Assembly (NCBI RefSeq): GCF_029395475.1
Contig: NZ_CP113917.1
Location: 620,001-684,000, forward strand
From: Bifidobacterium sp. ESL0775
GTDB lineage: Bacteria; Actinomycetota; Actinomycetes; Actinomycetales; Bifidobacteriaceae
Reading direction: 5' to 3'
DNA length: 64,000 nucleotides
Under the pieces are notes generated by a model that had not been told where the DNA came from, did not search any database, and was given only the letters and a program-made list of their open reading frames with translations. Below are positions 54,363-63,471 of the stretch, in pieces. The position numbers were made by a program, and so were the translations under genes. The first letter of the stretch is position 1, and each line of letters starts with the position of its first letter.

Positions 54363-54603
54363 GTACGGCTTGAATGGCTTAGCTCCGAACGATGGCTCAG
54401 GTTTGTGGAAGATTCGATGACTTGTGGATTCAATAGTGACAAGACCTTATGCCTTTATAAGACAAATGCGACAAGGGGGATATGCATGAATCGTTACATT
54501 TGTCAAGAGACGAACATCACAATGTTGCCTCTGTGAGCTGAATCATCGAAATGGGTCTGGCGGCTGGGTTGTGTCACGACTAATCTGACTAAATAGTATG
54601 TGT

Positions 54604-54646
54604 GTAAACTCACAGCTTCAGATTACGCAAAACGCGGTGAGTTTAC
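54604..54646 (+). promoter_or_regulatory. 10-bp inverted repeat before the activase gene
   Basis: GTAAACTCAC (54604-54613) and GTGAGTTTAC (54637-54646) are exact reverse complements with a 23-base loop. The right arm ends just before ATG 54650. It could be an operator or a leader stem near the ribosome site. The rest of 54363-54649 shows no gene. Confidence 0.5.
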
Positions 54647-54667
54647 GGAATGGCAAAGGATTCAGGC

Positions 54668-57600
54668 ATGGCTGACGTGATGGACACCAAGACGATGGAG
54701 CAAGGGGTTGCGCCTCTGCGCGTCGGGCTCGATATCGGCTCAACTACGGTCAAGGCCGTCGTGCTGGACAAAAGCAACGACCTGAAGGACGTGCTGTTCG
54801 CGGATTACCGGCGCCACAACGCCAACGTTCGTGCCACGGTGGCCGGGTTGCTGCGTGACATCAAGAAACAGCTTGAAGAGGAAGGCCGCGGTTCGCAGCC
54901 GATCAACCTTGCCATCACCGGTTCCGGCGGCTTGGGCTTGGCCGACGATATGAACGTTCCGTTCGTCCAGGAGGTCATCGCCGAGACCAAGGCCATCGAC
55001 GAGGTCTATCCCGAAGCGGACGTCATCATCGAGCTCGGTGGCGAGGACGCGAAGATTACGTACCTGAAGCCGACTCCTGAGCAGCGCATGAACGGCTCCT
55101 GCGCGGGCGGCACCGGCGCGTTCATCGACCAGATGGCGACGTTGCTGGATACCGACGCCTCCGGCTTGAACGATATGGCCAAGGATTACAAGCTTCTCTA
55201 TCCCATCGCCTCGCGTTGTGGCGTGTTCGCCAAATCCGACTTGCAGCCGCTAATCAACGACGGTGCCGACAAGCCTGATCTGGCCGCGTCCATTTTCTCT
55301 GCCGTCGCCACACAGACCATCGCCGGTCTCGCTTCCGGCCGTCCGATTCACGGCAACGTGGTCTTCCTTGGCGGACCGCTGTTCTTCCTTTCTGAGTTGC
55401 GTGAGGCCTTCGCCCGCGCGCTTGAGGGCAAGGTCGACAAGTTCATCGTTCCCGAGAACGCCCACCTTTATGTCGCCTACGGTTCCGCGCTGATGTGCGG
55501 CGACGACAACGAGCTTGATTCCGGGCAACATTTCGAACCTCATACCTGTGACGAGATTCTCGATGATCTTGAAGCGTTGAAGAACAAGCCGGTCGACACC
55601 GCCACGATGCCGCCACTGTTCCCGACTGAGGAGGACCGGCGCAAATTCAACGAACGTCATGGCAAGGAGCAGGTCAAGGTCGGTACGCTGGAAGGCGCGA
55701 AAGGCCCGCATTTCCTTGGCATCGACGCCGGTTCCACCACCATCAAGGCGACGCTCATCAACGACGACCGCGAGATTGTGTGGTCGTCCTACGGCACCAA
55801 TGACGGCAGCCCGCTGGATGCCGCCGTCGAAATCGTGCGCAAGATCGAAAACGCGCTGCCGGCTGAGGCGTGGATCGCACGCAGCTGTGCCACTGGTTAT
55901 GGCGAAGGCCTGATTACCACCGGGTTGCACCTGGACGAGGGCGTGGTAGAAACCATGGCGCATTATCGCGGCGCCGAAATGGTGAGCCCAGGCGTCACCG
56001 CCGTCATTGACATCGGCGGGCAGGATATGAAATACCTGGCCATCGCCGACGGCGTCATCGATTCGATTTCCGTCAACGAGGCCTGCTCGTCTGGTTGCGG
56101 CTCGTTCCTGCAGACCTTCGCTTATTCCATGGGCCTGACCATCGAAGAGTTCACGCAGGCCGCGTTGAGGTCCGACCATCCGGTCGATTTGGGCTCGCGC
56201 TGCACCGTGTTCATGAACTCGTCGGTCAAGCAGGCGCAGAAGGAAGGCGCCACCGTCGAGAACATCGCGGCCGGCCTCTGCTATTCCGTGGTGCGCAACG
56301 CACTTTACAAGGTCATCAAGCTGCGTGATTCCGGCCAGCTTGGCGACACCATCGAGGTACAGGGCGGCACGTTCCTGAACGACGCGGTGCTGCGTGCCTT
56401 CGAGCTGTTGACCGGCAAAGAGGTCACCAGGCCGAATATCGCCGGTCTGATGGGTGCGTTCGGTGCGGCGCTGACCGCCCGCATGCATTATGAAGATGCC
56501 CACGACACCGACGAGACTGCGGAACATACCAAATCGGCCATCGTCCAAGGCGATGAACTTGATCACCTGTCGATGACCTCCGAGCGTGATGTGTGCAAGC
56601 GGTGCCAGAACCGTTGCAAGCTCACCATCACGACGTTCCAGGACGGCTCGCGCTATGTCACCGGCAACCGCTGCGAACGCGGCGCCGACGCTAAAGCGGA
56701 ACGCAGCGACCGCCCGAACCTTTACGACTACAAGTACAAGCGCGTCTTCGCCTATCGCCGCCTGACCGACAAGAAGGCCTACCGCGGCGAAATCGGCATC
56801 CCGCGTGCGCTGAACATGTACGAGAACTATCCGTTCTGGTTCACCTTGCTCACCAATCTCGGCTTCAAGGTCCGTCTTTCCGGCCGAAGCAGCCATGAGC
56901 TCTTCCAGTCCGGCATCGAATCCATCGCCTCCGAGAACATCTGCTATCCGGCGAAGATGGTGCACGGCCACATCAAATGGCTGCTTGACCGCGGTGTCAA
57001 AACCATTTTCTATCCCTGCGTCTCGTACGAGGAGAACCTGGTCGAGGGCGATACCGACAACCATTACAACTGCCCAATCGTCGCCAACTATCCGGTCGTA
57101 ATAGAAGCCAATATGGGCGAACTGCGCGAACCCGGCATCCGCTATATGCGTCCCTACTTCAACCTTGCCGACCACGAGCTGATGGTCGACCGCATCGTCG
57201 AGGAGTTCGCTTGGACCAACGTCACCCGCGAAGAGGCCGAGAAGGCCGTCAAGGCTGCGTACGCCGAAGACAAGATCTTCAAGCACGACGTGCAGCAGGA
57301 AGGCCTGCGTGCGTTGGCGTATATGAAGGAACACAACTGCCGCGGCATCGTGCTCGCCGGCCGTCCCTACCATATCGACCCCGAAATCAACCACGGCATC
57401 CCCGAGACCATCTGCTCGCTGGGAATGGCGGTGCTTTCCGAGGATTCCATCTGCGAGTTGCAGCCGGGCGAGAACCTGCACCTGAGCGAATACCTGAGCA
57501 AGGGTGAGAAGGATCCGCGCGCCAAGAACGAAGGCGGGTTCCGCGAGGTCGGCGACCGCAAGGTCATCAACATGCCGTTGCGCGTGGCCAACCAGTGGGC

Positions 57601-59824
57601 CTATCATTCCAGGCTTTATGCGGCGGCGAATTTCGTCGCGTCCTACCCGGGGCTCGAGCTGGTGCAGCTCAACTCCTTCGGCTGCGGCATCGACGCCATC
57701 ACCACCGACCAGGTCAGCGAGATTCTTGCCGACAAGGCCGATGTATATACGCTGTTGAAGATCGACGAGGTCAGCAACCTCGGCGCGGCGAAGATTCGCC
57801 TGCGTTCGCTCAAGGCCGCCATCGAGGAGCGCGAGGCCAACAAGGCAAAGCTTCAGAAGGCTGCGGACAAGGCCGAAGTTGAAGCGAAGGCCGCTGGGGT
57901 TGCTGCGAATAATGGCAATACCGACGATTCCGGCAACCAAGAAGGTGCTGCGGAATCCGCACGGATTTCCGCCGAAGAAGCAGCCAAGAAAGTAGCCGAA
58001 GCGAAGGCGCGTCAAGAGGTTGCCGCTAAACGCGAGGCCGAATTGAAGGACGCGGAAAGCAAGCTTGAAGAGGCCAAGGCACAGTTGGCAGCAGCCCAAG
58101 CTGCCGTTGACGCCGCCGAAAGTAAGGCCGAGACCGCCAAGCAGAACGTTGAGACAGCTGAGGGTTCCGTTGATGCTGTTGCTACTGGTAATTCCGGCAA
58201 CGTCGATGATTCTGCCGATAACGATGTCAACGCAGCTGATGCCACTGAGGCTCCCGCCGACAAGCAGGGCGAATTTCGCAAAACCGGTTCCAAGGCGCCG
58301 ACCCCGGGTCGTCAAGTGCTGCTCGACAGCGTGATGAAGTCGAATCCGAAGCTCACCGAGTCGATGAAGCAGGTTTCGCGTCGAGCCAACGGCAAGTCCG
58401 GTGCAACTGTCGCAGACAAGGCGACGGCACCTGCAAAGTCCGGTTCCGCAAAGGCCAAAGGCTCTGTGACAAGTGCCAAAAAGGCCGCCAAGACGGGCGG
58501 GAAGAAGCGCAGCAAGGGCACCCTTTCGGCGTATGCCCACAAGGTGCGTTTCCAAAAGGACATGCGCCGCGACTACACCATCGTCGCCCCGCAGATGAGC
58601 CCGGTGCACATGAGCCTGGTCGAGTCCGTGATTCGTTCCGGCGGCTACAACTTCGACGTGCTCAAGATGGCCGACCAGCAGGACGTGGAAACCGGCCTCA
58701 AATACGTCAACAACGACGCCTGTTACCCGGCCATCATGGTTGTCGGCCAGCTGGTCGACTCGATCATCAAGGGCAAGTACGATCCCGACAAGGTCTGCCT
58801 CGCCATCACCCAGACCGGTGGCATGTGCCGTGCCACCAACTATTACGGACTGATCCGCAAGGCGCTGGTTGATGCAGGCTATCCGCAGGTGCCGGTCATC
58901 GCGCTTTCCACGCAAGGCATCGAGGACAACCCCGGTTTCACCGCGACCCCGACTTTGCTCTGGCGTGCGCTCAAAGCGCTGGTCATCGGCGATTTGCTGA
59001 TGAAATGCCATTACCGCGTGCGTCCGTACGAAAAGGTCAAGGGCAGCGCCAACAGGCTCTACGAGATGTGGGACAAGATCGTGCGCGAGACCATCGAGCA
59101 CCACGGCTATTCCGCGACCGCCAAAAAGAAGATCGGCAAAGGCTACCTGCCCTACCAAACGCTGTTGAACGAGATCGTCAAGAGCTTCGATGCCCTGCCG
59201 CTGCGCAACATCCCGCGCAAGCCGCGTGTCGGTGTGGTCGGCGAGATTTTGGTCAAGTACCATCCGGACGCCAACAACCATCTGGTCGACGTCATCGAAT
59301 CCCAGGATTGCGAGGCCGTCGTGCCCGGCATCATGGAGTTCATGACCACGCGTCCGTACATTACCGACTGGAACGAGCATAACACCGGCATGGGCGGCAA
59401 CAAGAAGCTCTACGCCGTGATGCGCTGGGGCCTCGACCGGATTCTGAACCCGGTGCGCCGCGCCATCGACCTCGCGCACGGCAAGTTCAGCCAGGACACC
59501 CCGATGCCGGAGTTGGTCAAGCTCGCTTCCACCGTCACGTCGATTGGCGTGCAGGCCGGAGAAGGCTGGCTCTTGACCGGCGAGATTCTTGAGCTCATCA
59601 AGTCCGGCTGCCCGAACGTCGTATGCGCTCAGCCGTTCGCCTGCCTGCCCAACCACGTCACCGGACGCGGCATGTTCGGCAAGATTCGCAGGCTTCACCC
59701 CGAGGCCAACATCGTCTCCATCGACTACGATCCCGGCGCTTCCGCCGCCAATCAGTTGAACCGCATCAAGCTGATGATCGCCGCCGCCAAGAAGGCCGAC
59801 CAGAAGCTCGCCAAGGCCGATTGA
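54668..59824 (+). CDS. Acyl-CoA dehydratase activase-related protein, giant fusion
   Basis: About 1,718 residues. Start ATG 54668 has AAAGGA 7 bases upstream; ATG 54650 is the alternative. Order (numbered from 54650): BcrA/BadF ATPase domain 1 (LDIGSTTVKAVVL 27; ELGGEDAKITY 130; NGSCAGGTGAFIDQM 148), domain 2 (IDAGSTTIKATLI 358; IDIGGQDMKYLAI 453; NEACSSGCGSFLQTF 477), a cysteine pair region CKRCQNRCKL (646), DUF2229 (about 700-900), then an HgdB-like half. A Lys/Ala/Glu coiled coil and basic tail (about 1055-1300, 57820-58560) separates this from a C-terminal domain (YTIVAPQMSPVHMS, about 1305-1720). The relatives activate 2-hydroxyacyl-CoA dehydratases with an iron-sulfur cluster; the actual partner here is unknown. 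It sits downstream of nrdDG, fitting an anaerobic role. Confidence 0.88.
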   Translation: MADVMDTKTMEQGVAPLRVGLDIGSTTVKAVVLDKSNDLKDVLFADYRRHNANVRATVAGLLRDIKKQLEEEGRGSQPINLAITGSGGLGLADDMNVPFVQEVIAETKAIDEVYPEADVIIELGGEDAKITYLKPTPEQRMNGSCAGGTGAFIDQMATLLDTDASGLNDMAKDYKLLYPIASRCGVFAKSDLQPLINDGADKPDLAASIFSAVATQTIAGLASGRPIHGNVVFLGGPLFFLSELREAFARALEGKVDKFIVPENAHLYVAYGSALMCGDDNELDSGQHFEPHTCDEILDDLEALKNKPVDTATMPPLFPTEEDRRKFNERHGKEQVKVGTLEGAKGPHFLGIDAGSTTIKATLINDDREIVWSSYGTNDGSPLDAAVEIVRKIENALPAEAWIARSCATGYGEGLITTGLHLDEGVVETMAHYRGAEMVSPGVTAVIDIGGQDMKYLAIADGVIDSISVNEACSSGCGSFLQTFAYSMGLTIEEFTQAALRSDHPVDLGSRCTVFMNSSVKQAQKEGATVENIAAGLCYSVVRNALYKVIKLRDSGQLGDTIEVQGGTFLNDAVLRAFELLTGKEVTRPNIAGLMGAFGAALTARMHYEDAHDTDETAEHTKSAIVQGDELDHLSMTSERDVCKRCQNRCKLTITTFQDGSRYVTGNRCERGADAKAERSDRPNLYDYKYKRVFAYRRLTDKKAYRGEIGIPRALNMYENYPFWFTLLTNLGFKVRLSGRSSHELFQSGIESIASENICYPAKMVHGHIKWLLDRGVKTIFYPCVSYEENLVEGDTDNHYNCPIVANYPVVIEANMGELREPGIRYMRPYFNLADHELMVDRIVEEFAWTNVTREEAEKAVKAAYAEDKIFKHDVQQEGLRALAYMKEHNCRGIVLAGRPYHIDPEINHGIPETICSLGMAVLSEDSICELQPGENLHLSEYLSKGEKDPRAKNEGGFREVGDRKVINMPLRVANQWAYHSRLYAAANFVASYPGLELVQLNSFGCGIDAITTDQVSEILADKADVYTLLKIDEVSNLGAAKIRLRSLKAAIEEREANKAKLQKAADKAEVEAKAAGVAANNGNTDDSGNQEGAAESARISAEEAAKKVAEAKARQEVAAKREAELKDAESKLEEAKAQLAAAQAAVDAAESKAETAKQNVETAEGSVDAVATGNSGNVDDSADNDVNAADATEAPADKQGEFRKTGSKAPTPGRQVLLDSVMKSNPKLTESMKQVSRRANGKSGATVADKATAPAKSGSAKAKGSVTSAKKAAKTGGKKRSKGTLSAYAHKVRFQKDMRRDYTIVAPQMSPVHMSLVESVIRSGGYNFDVLKMADQQDVETGLKYVNNDACYPAIMVVGQLVDSIIKGKYDPDKVCLAITQTGGMCRATNYYGLIRKALVDAGYPQVPVIALSTQGIEDNPGFTATPTLLWRALKALVIGDLLMKCHYRVRPYEKVKGSANRLYEMWDKIVRETIEHHGYSATAKKKIGKGYLPYQTLLNEIVKSFDALPLRNIPRKPRVGVVGEILVKYHPDANNHLVDVIESQDCEAVVPGIMEFMTTRPYITDWNEHNTGMGGNKKLYAVMRWGLDRILNPVRRAIDLAHGKFSQDTPMPELVKLASTVTSIGVQAGEGWLLTGEILELIKSGCPNVVCAQPFACLPNHVTGRGMFGKIRRLHPEANIVSIDYDPGASAANQLNRIKLMIAAAKKADQKLAKAD

Positions 59825-59875
59825 GGCTGAGACGCTGGTCTGAGTCATAAAGCCATGTGTCGATAGAGCACAATA

Positions 59876-59913
59876 AAAGTTGGGCATACCTGTTCATGGG
59901 TATGCCCAACTTT
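59876..59913. terminator. Bidirectional terminator after the activase gene
   Basis: AAAGTTGGGCATACC (59876-59890) and GGTATGCCCAACTTT (59899-59913) form a perfect 15-bp stem with an 8-base loop, between convergent genes. Confidence 0.85.
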
Positions 59914-59942
59914 GCTATATTGGCGAGTTGTTATGAAGTTCA

Positions 59943-61070
59943 TCACCACTCGGTGCGCCAGTATTGCGGGGCGGCGGGAATATTCTCGCGCGGAACGCCA
60001 AGGCGGGCGGCGGCCATCGCGGGCCAATGCGGGTTGCGCATCGCGGCACGGCCGATGGAGACCGCGTCGACCTGCTGGGTACGTAGCATCGTTTCGGCCT
60101 GTTCCGGGCTTGAGATGCCGCCGACCACGCTGACGACCGCGTCGGTGCCCGCAAGCGCGTCTTTCATTTGCGCACCTAAAATCGCATGGAATCCTGGGCC
60201 GGAAGGTTGCAACGGGGTGTTGACCAAACCGCCGGAAGAGACGTCGACCCAGTTGACGCCGTGGTTTTTGACCAGCTCGCGCATCAGGCGTGAGGTGATG
60301 TCGATGTCAAGCCCGCCTTCGACCCAGTCGGTGGCGGAAATGCGGATGCCAAGTGGTTTGGAATCCGGCCACGCCTCGCGCACGGCGTCTGCGACTTCGT
60401 AGGTCAGGCGGAACCGGTTTTCTTCGCTGCCGCCGTATTCGTCGGTTCTCGTGTTGGTCAGCGGGGAGAGTGATTGGTGGAGCAGATAGCCGTGCGCCCC
60501 ATGAAGCTGGATGGCATCGTAGCCTGCGGCATCAGCCCGGCGTGCGGCGGTCGCAAAGTCCGAGACGATCTGCTCGATTCCGGCCTTGTCCAGTTTCGTC
60601 GTCGGCCGGTAGCCTTTGGCGATGGATTGATTGGTCATCCCGACCGTCTGCCATCCACCGTCCTCAATCGGTGCGGAACCGCCGTGGAAGCCCGGAAGCC
60701 AAGGCTTGCCCGAAGCGCGACCGCCAGCGTGGTTGAGTTGCACGGCCGCCGCAGCGCCTTGCGAGTGGATGAACGACACCAAATGCCGGTGCGCCGCTTC
60801 CTGCTCGTCGTTATACATCCCGAGATCGCGCGGCGAAATCCGGCCAACAGGATTGACTCCGGTCGATTCGATGGTCAGCATCCCGAACCCGCCGGCCGCG
60901 ATGGCCCCGTAATGTTGAAGGTGCCAATCAGTGGCCACGCCATCCATCTTGTCGACGGCATACTGGCACATGGGGGAGAGGATGGTCCGGTTGCGCAGCG
61001 TCAATCCCGTCCCGTCCGGTGTGGCGATGGTCAACGATGAAAACAAAGTGCTGCGATTATCCGTGGTCAT
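59943..61070 (-). CDS. NADH:flavin oxidoreductase, old yellow enzyme family
   Basis: About 375 residues from ATG 61070 (AAAGGAG upstream; the frame opens 10 codons earlier). FMN barrel of the YqjM/OYE type: RTILSPMCQYAVDKMDG, WHLQHYGAIAAGGFGM, the active-site QLHGAHGYLLHQ, SPLTNTRTDEYGGSEENR and the C-terminal phosphate loop VVGGISSPEQAE. Reduces activated double bonds using NAD(P)H. Monocistronic. Confidence 0.93.
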   Translation of the reverse strand: MTTDNRSTLFSSLTIATPDGTGLTLRNRTILSPMCQYAVDKMDGVATDWHLQHYGAIAAGGFGMLTIESTGVNPVGRISPRDLGMYNDEQEAAHRHLVSFIHSQGAAAAVQLNHAGGRASGKPWLPGFHGGSAPIEDGGWQTVGMTNQSIAKGYRPTTKLDKAGIEQIVSDFATAARRADAAGYDAIQLHGAHGYLLHQSLSPLTNTRTDEYGGSEENRFRLTYEVADAVREAWPDSKPLGIRISATDWVEGGLDIDITSRLMRELVKNHGVNWVDVSSGGLVNTPLQPSGPGFHAILGAQMKDALAGTDAVVSVVGGISSPEQAETMLRTQQVDAVSIGRAAMRNPHWPAMAAARLGVPRENIPAAPQYWRTEW

Positions 61071-61306
61071 GACGTGCTCCTTTGACGGATGGCGAAACAA
61101 TATAAAGCGTTACTGTCGTTATATCAGTTGTTTGTTATTTTGTTATTTTATCTCGTGCGGCATGCGGCGCGGGTTTGGCGGGCTGTGCGTTTGCTCAGAT
61201 TCGCGACTTGAGATGCGTTGTGATCCGGGATAAGTGGACGGCGAAGCTGGAAGGCAAGTGCGCAACCCGCGTAATTGTTCGATAAATATGGCGTCAACGA
61301 ATACGA

Positions 61307-62590
61307 TTGAAAGGTATGAACATTACTCCACGAGTGAGTTACGCGCATGTCGGCGCGAAGGTGAACGACAAGCATGTGGCCAGCCTGCTGCGTTTCTTCC
61401 AGTCTGGGGCCAAGCCGGAACGCGACGATGGGTACGGCGTCGAGATCGAGCACCTGCCCGTGCGCAACGGAAGCGACCAAGCGGTCAGCTACGCCGAACC
61501 CAACGGCATCGAGACGCTGTTGGAACGGCTTCGTCCCTATTACGACGCCGGCAGGGAGTTCATCGAGGACGGTCATCTGCTGGGGCTTTCGCGCGAAGGC
61601 ATCAGCCTCTCGCTCGAGCCTGGTGGACAGTTCGAGACGTCCATTGGTGTATTACATTCTCCAGAGGAATTGCTTCAAATCTATGCAAAGTTCCGCGGCG
61701 AGATCGACCCGATTCTTGACGATCTGGGCTTCCGCCTGATTAATTATGGCTACCAGCCGGTCACAGGTTTCGCGGACATCAAACTGAATCCGAAGCGCCG
61801 TTACGCGGCGATGAACGATTATCTCGGCCATGTCGGCTCGTATGGTCCTTGCATGATGCGTTGCACCGCTTCGACACAGGTGAGCATCGATTACAGCGAC
61901 GAAGCGGACGCCGTCGCCAAGATGCGTGTCGGTTCGGCGTTGGGCCCGATCATCTCCATGTTTTTCCGGAATTCCCCGTATTTCGAAGCCCAGCAGAATC
62001 CGTTCCCGCTTCTGCGGCAGCGTATCTGGGACAAGGCCGATCCGCAGCGCACCGGCATCACGCCAGGGCTTTTCGACTCGCGGTTTGGCTGGGAGGATTA
62101 CGCCCGCGACGTCCTGGCGACGCCGTTGATGTTCGTCGATCTTACCCATACCCCGGAGGCAGCCGGTTTGAGCGAGGACGAGCAGGAATTCGTTGCGTTC
62201 GAGAAGAACGCCGCCGATGTCTACCCGGACCGCGAGCTCAACGATTACGAGGCGAGCCACATCATCTCGACGCATTTCAACGATGTGCGCCTGAAGAATT
62301 TCGTGGAGCTCCGGCATTGGGATTCCCTGCCCATCGAGCGCGCGGAGCTCTTGACCGAAACGGTGAGGAACGTGTTCTACAACGACGCGAATTTCGCCCA
62401 TTGGAAGGCGTTCGTCGAAGGCCTCTCGATTGTGGATGTCGAGCTGGCGAAGGATGATCTGCAAGCGCGCGGCATGAAGGCGCGTCCGTTCGGGAAAACC
62501 ATGGATGAATGGCGGGATGCGCTCGGACTGGAAGACACCCGTGCCGACATTCCCGGTGATCCGGTTCATCCCCACGTGTTCCAGCGCTGA
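61307..62590 (+). CDS. Glutamate-cysteine ligase-family protein
   Basis: A 427-residue ATP-grasp-like GCS2 enzyme. GYGVEIEHLPVRNG (about 44), SLEPGGQFETSIG with the metal/substrate Glu (about 102), the GSYGPCMMRCTASTQVSIDY core (about 178) and RHWDSLP. This family joins glutamate to cysteine (glutathione or ergothioneine synthesis) or related amino acid pairs; glutathione is not typical for bifidobacteria, so the product is open. No clear ribosome site: start TTG 61307 or ATG 61316. Confidence 0.85.
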   Translation: MKGMNITPRVSYAHVGAKVNDKHVASLLRFFQSGAKPERDDGYGVEIEHLPVRNGSDQAVSYAEPNGIETLLERLRPYYDAGREFIEDGHLLGLSREGISLSLEPGGQFETSIGVLHSPEELLQIYAKFRGEIDPILDDLGFRLINYGYQPVTGFADIKLNPKRRYAAMNDYLGHVGSYGPCMMRCTASTQVSIDYSDEADAVAKMRVGSALGPIISMFFRNSPYFEAQQNPFPLLRQRIWDKADPQRTGITPGLFDSRFGWEDYARDVLATPLMFVDLTHTPEAAGLSEDEQEFVAFEKNAADVYPDRELNDYEASHIISTHFNDVRLKNFVELRHWDSLPIERAELLTETVRNVFYNDANFAHWKAFVEGLSIVDVELAKDDLQARGMKARPFGKTMDEWRDALGLEDTRADIPGDPVHPHVFQR

Positions 62591-62595
62591 AAAGC

Positions 62596-63216
62596 TTACC
62601 GATAACCCTTCCACAGCGGCATCGGCATCAGTTCTGCCTCGCATTCGGCCCACATCTCGTTCAGGTCATGTTCCGGTGCGCGCAACCAGCGCAACTGGAT
62701 GCCATCCATCATGCTGAACCCGGCCTGCAGCAGGTGCTCGATGTTCGTGCTTTCCGGCACGTACCAAGGAATCCGAACCATTTCCTCGAGCAGGTTCTGG
62801 TCGCGTTTCCTGAAATATTCGTGGGCCGGATGCCTGGGGTCGATCGCCTCGGCGTCCAGCGTCGAGAACATGTGGACCTGCTCGGGTCGTTGGGCGTTGA
62901 TCGCCACGACCTCGCGCCACATGCGCGCCAGATTCGGCCGGTCGGTCATCCTGAAATGCTCCATGATGCTTTCGGTGCCGGGGTCGTAGATCTCGTCGAG
63001 TACGATCTCGAGCAGCCCCGCCTTGCTGCCGACGTGATGCAGCACCCCGGGCTTGGTCATACCCACGGTATTGGCGATTTTCTGCAGCGAAGTCCCGTAA
63101 TACCCGCGTTCTCCGAACGAGACGACCGCGGCGTTGAGTATCGCGGTGCGGCTGTCAACGCCCTTGGTCCGGGCGCTGAGGATCGGCGTTGATGGTTGGC
63201 GATGAAGATGTGTCAT
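62596..63216 (-). CDS. TetR/AcrR-family transcription regulator
   Basis: About 206 residues. N-terminal HTH: SRTAILNAAVVSFGERGYYG then TSLQKIANTVGMTKPGVLHH (about 20-60); the C-terminal ligand domain follows. ATG 63216 is preferred over the upstream ATG 63258, but neither has a strong ribosome site. Divergent from the ABC exporter gene that starts at 63472, the usual target arrangement. Its stop lies 6 bases from that of the upstream ligase gene. Confidence 0.88.
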   Translation of the reverse strand: MTHLHRQPSTPILSARTKGVDSRTAILNAAVVSFGERGYYGTSLQKIANTVGMTKPGVLHHVGSKAGLLEIVLDEIYDPGTESIMEHFRMTDRPNLARMWREVVAINAQRPEQVHMFSTLDAEAIDPRHPAHEYFRKRDQNLLEEMVRIPWYVPESTNIEHLLQAGFSMMDGIQLRWLRAPEHDLNEMWAECEAELMPMPLWKGYR

Positions 63217-63471
63217 CTCGGGCTGGTTCTTTCTGCAAGTGCGCGCTTGAACATCCATTCCATAGTGCCGATTGTGCCCGCAAAGGTAGACGGAAAAGGA
63301 TTGCTTTTGTAGCCGGTTCGTAATAGCGTTGATTGTAGTCTGTCGGCTTCAGCAGTCCCTCGTTTTGCGGTTGCGCACTGTCTCATTGTGCGCAAAACAT
63401 GAGCGCAAGGCGGGACGAAAGTCATGGGGGAGAAGCGGCGGTTCCGCTAAGAATCAAGAAAAGAGGGTTGG

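Noticed and set aside
55250..59887. 1,545-residue open frame on the minus strand
   Set aside because: It is antisense to the activase gene; its composition (Asp/Val/Leu/His-rich with no domains) is typical of a codon-bias shadow.
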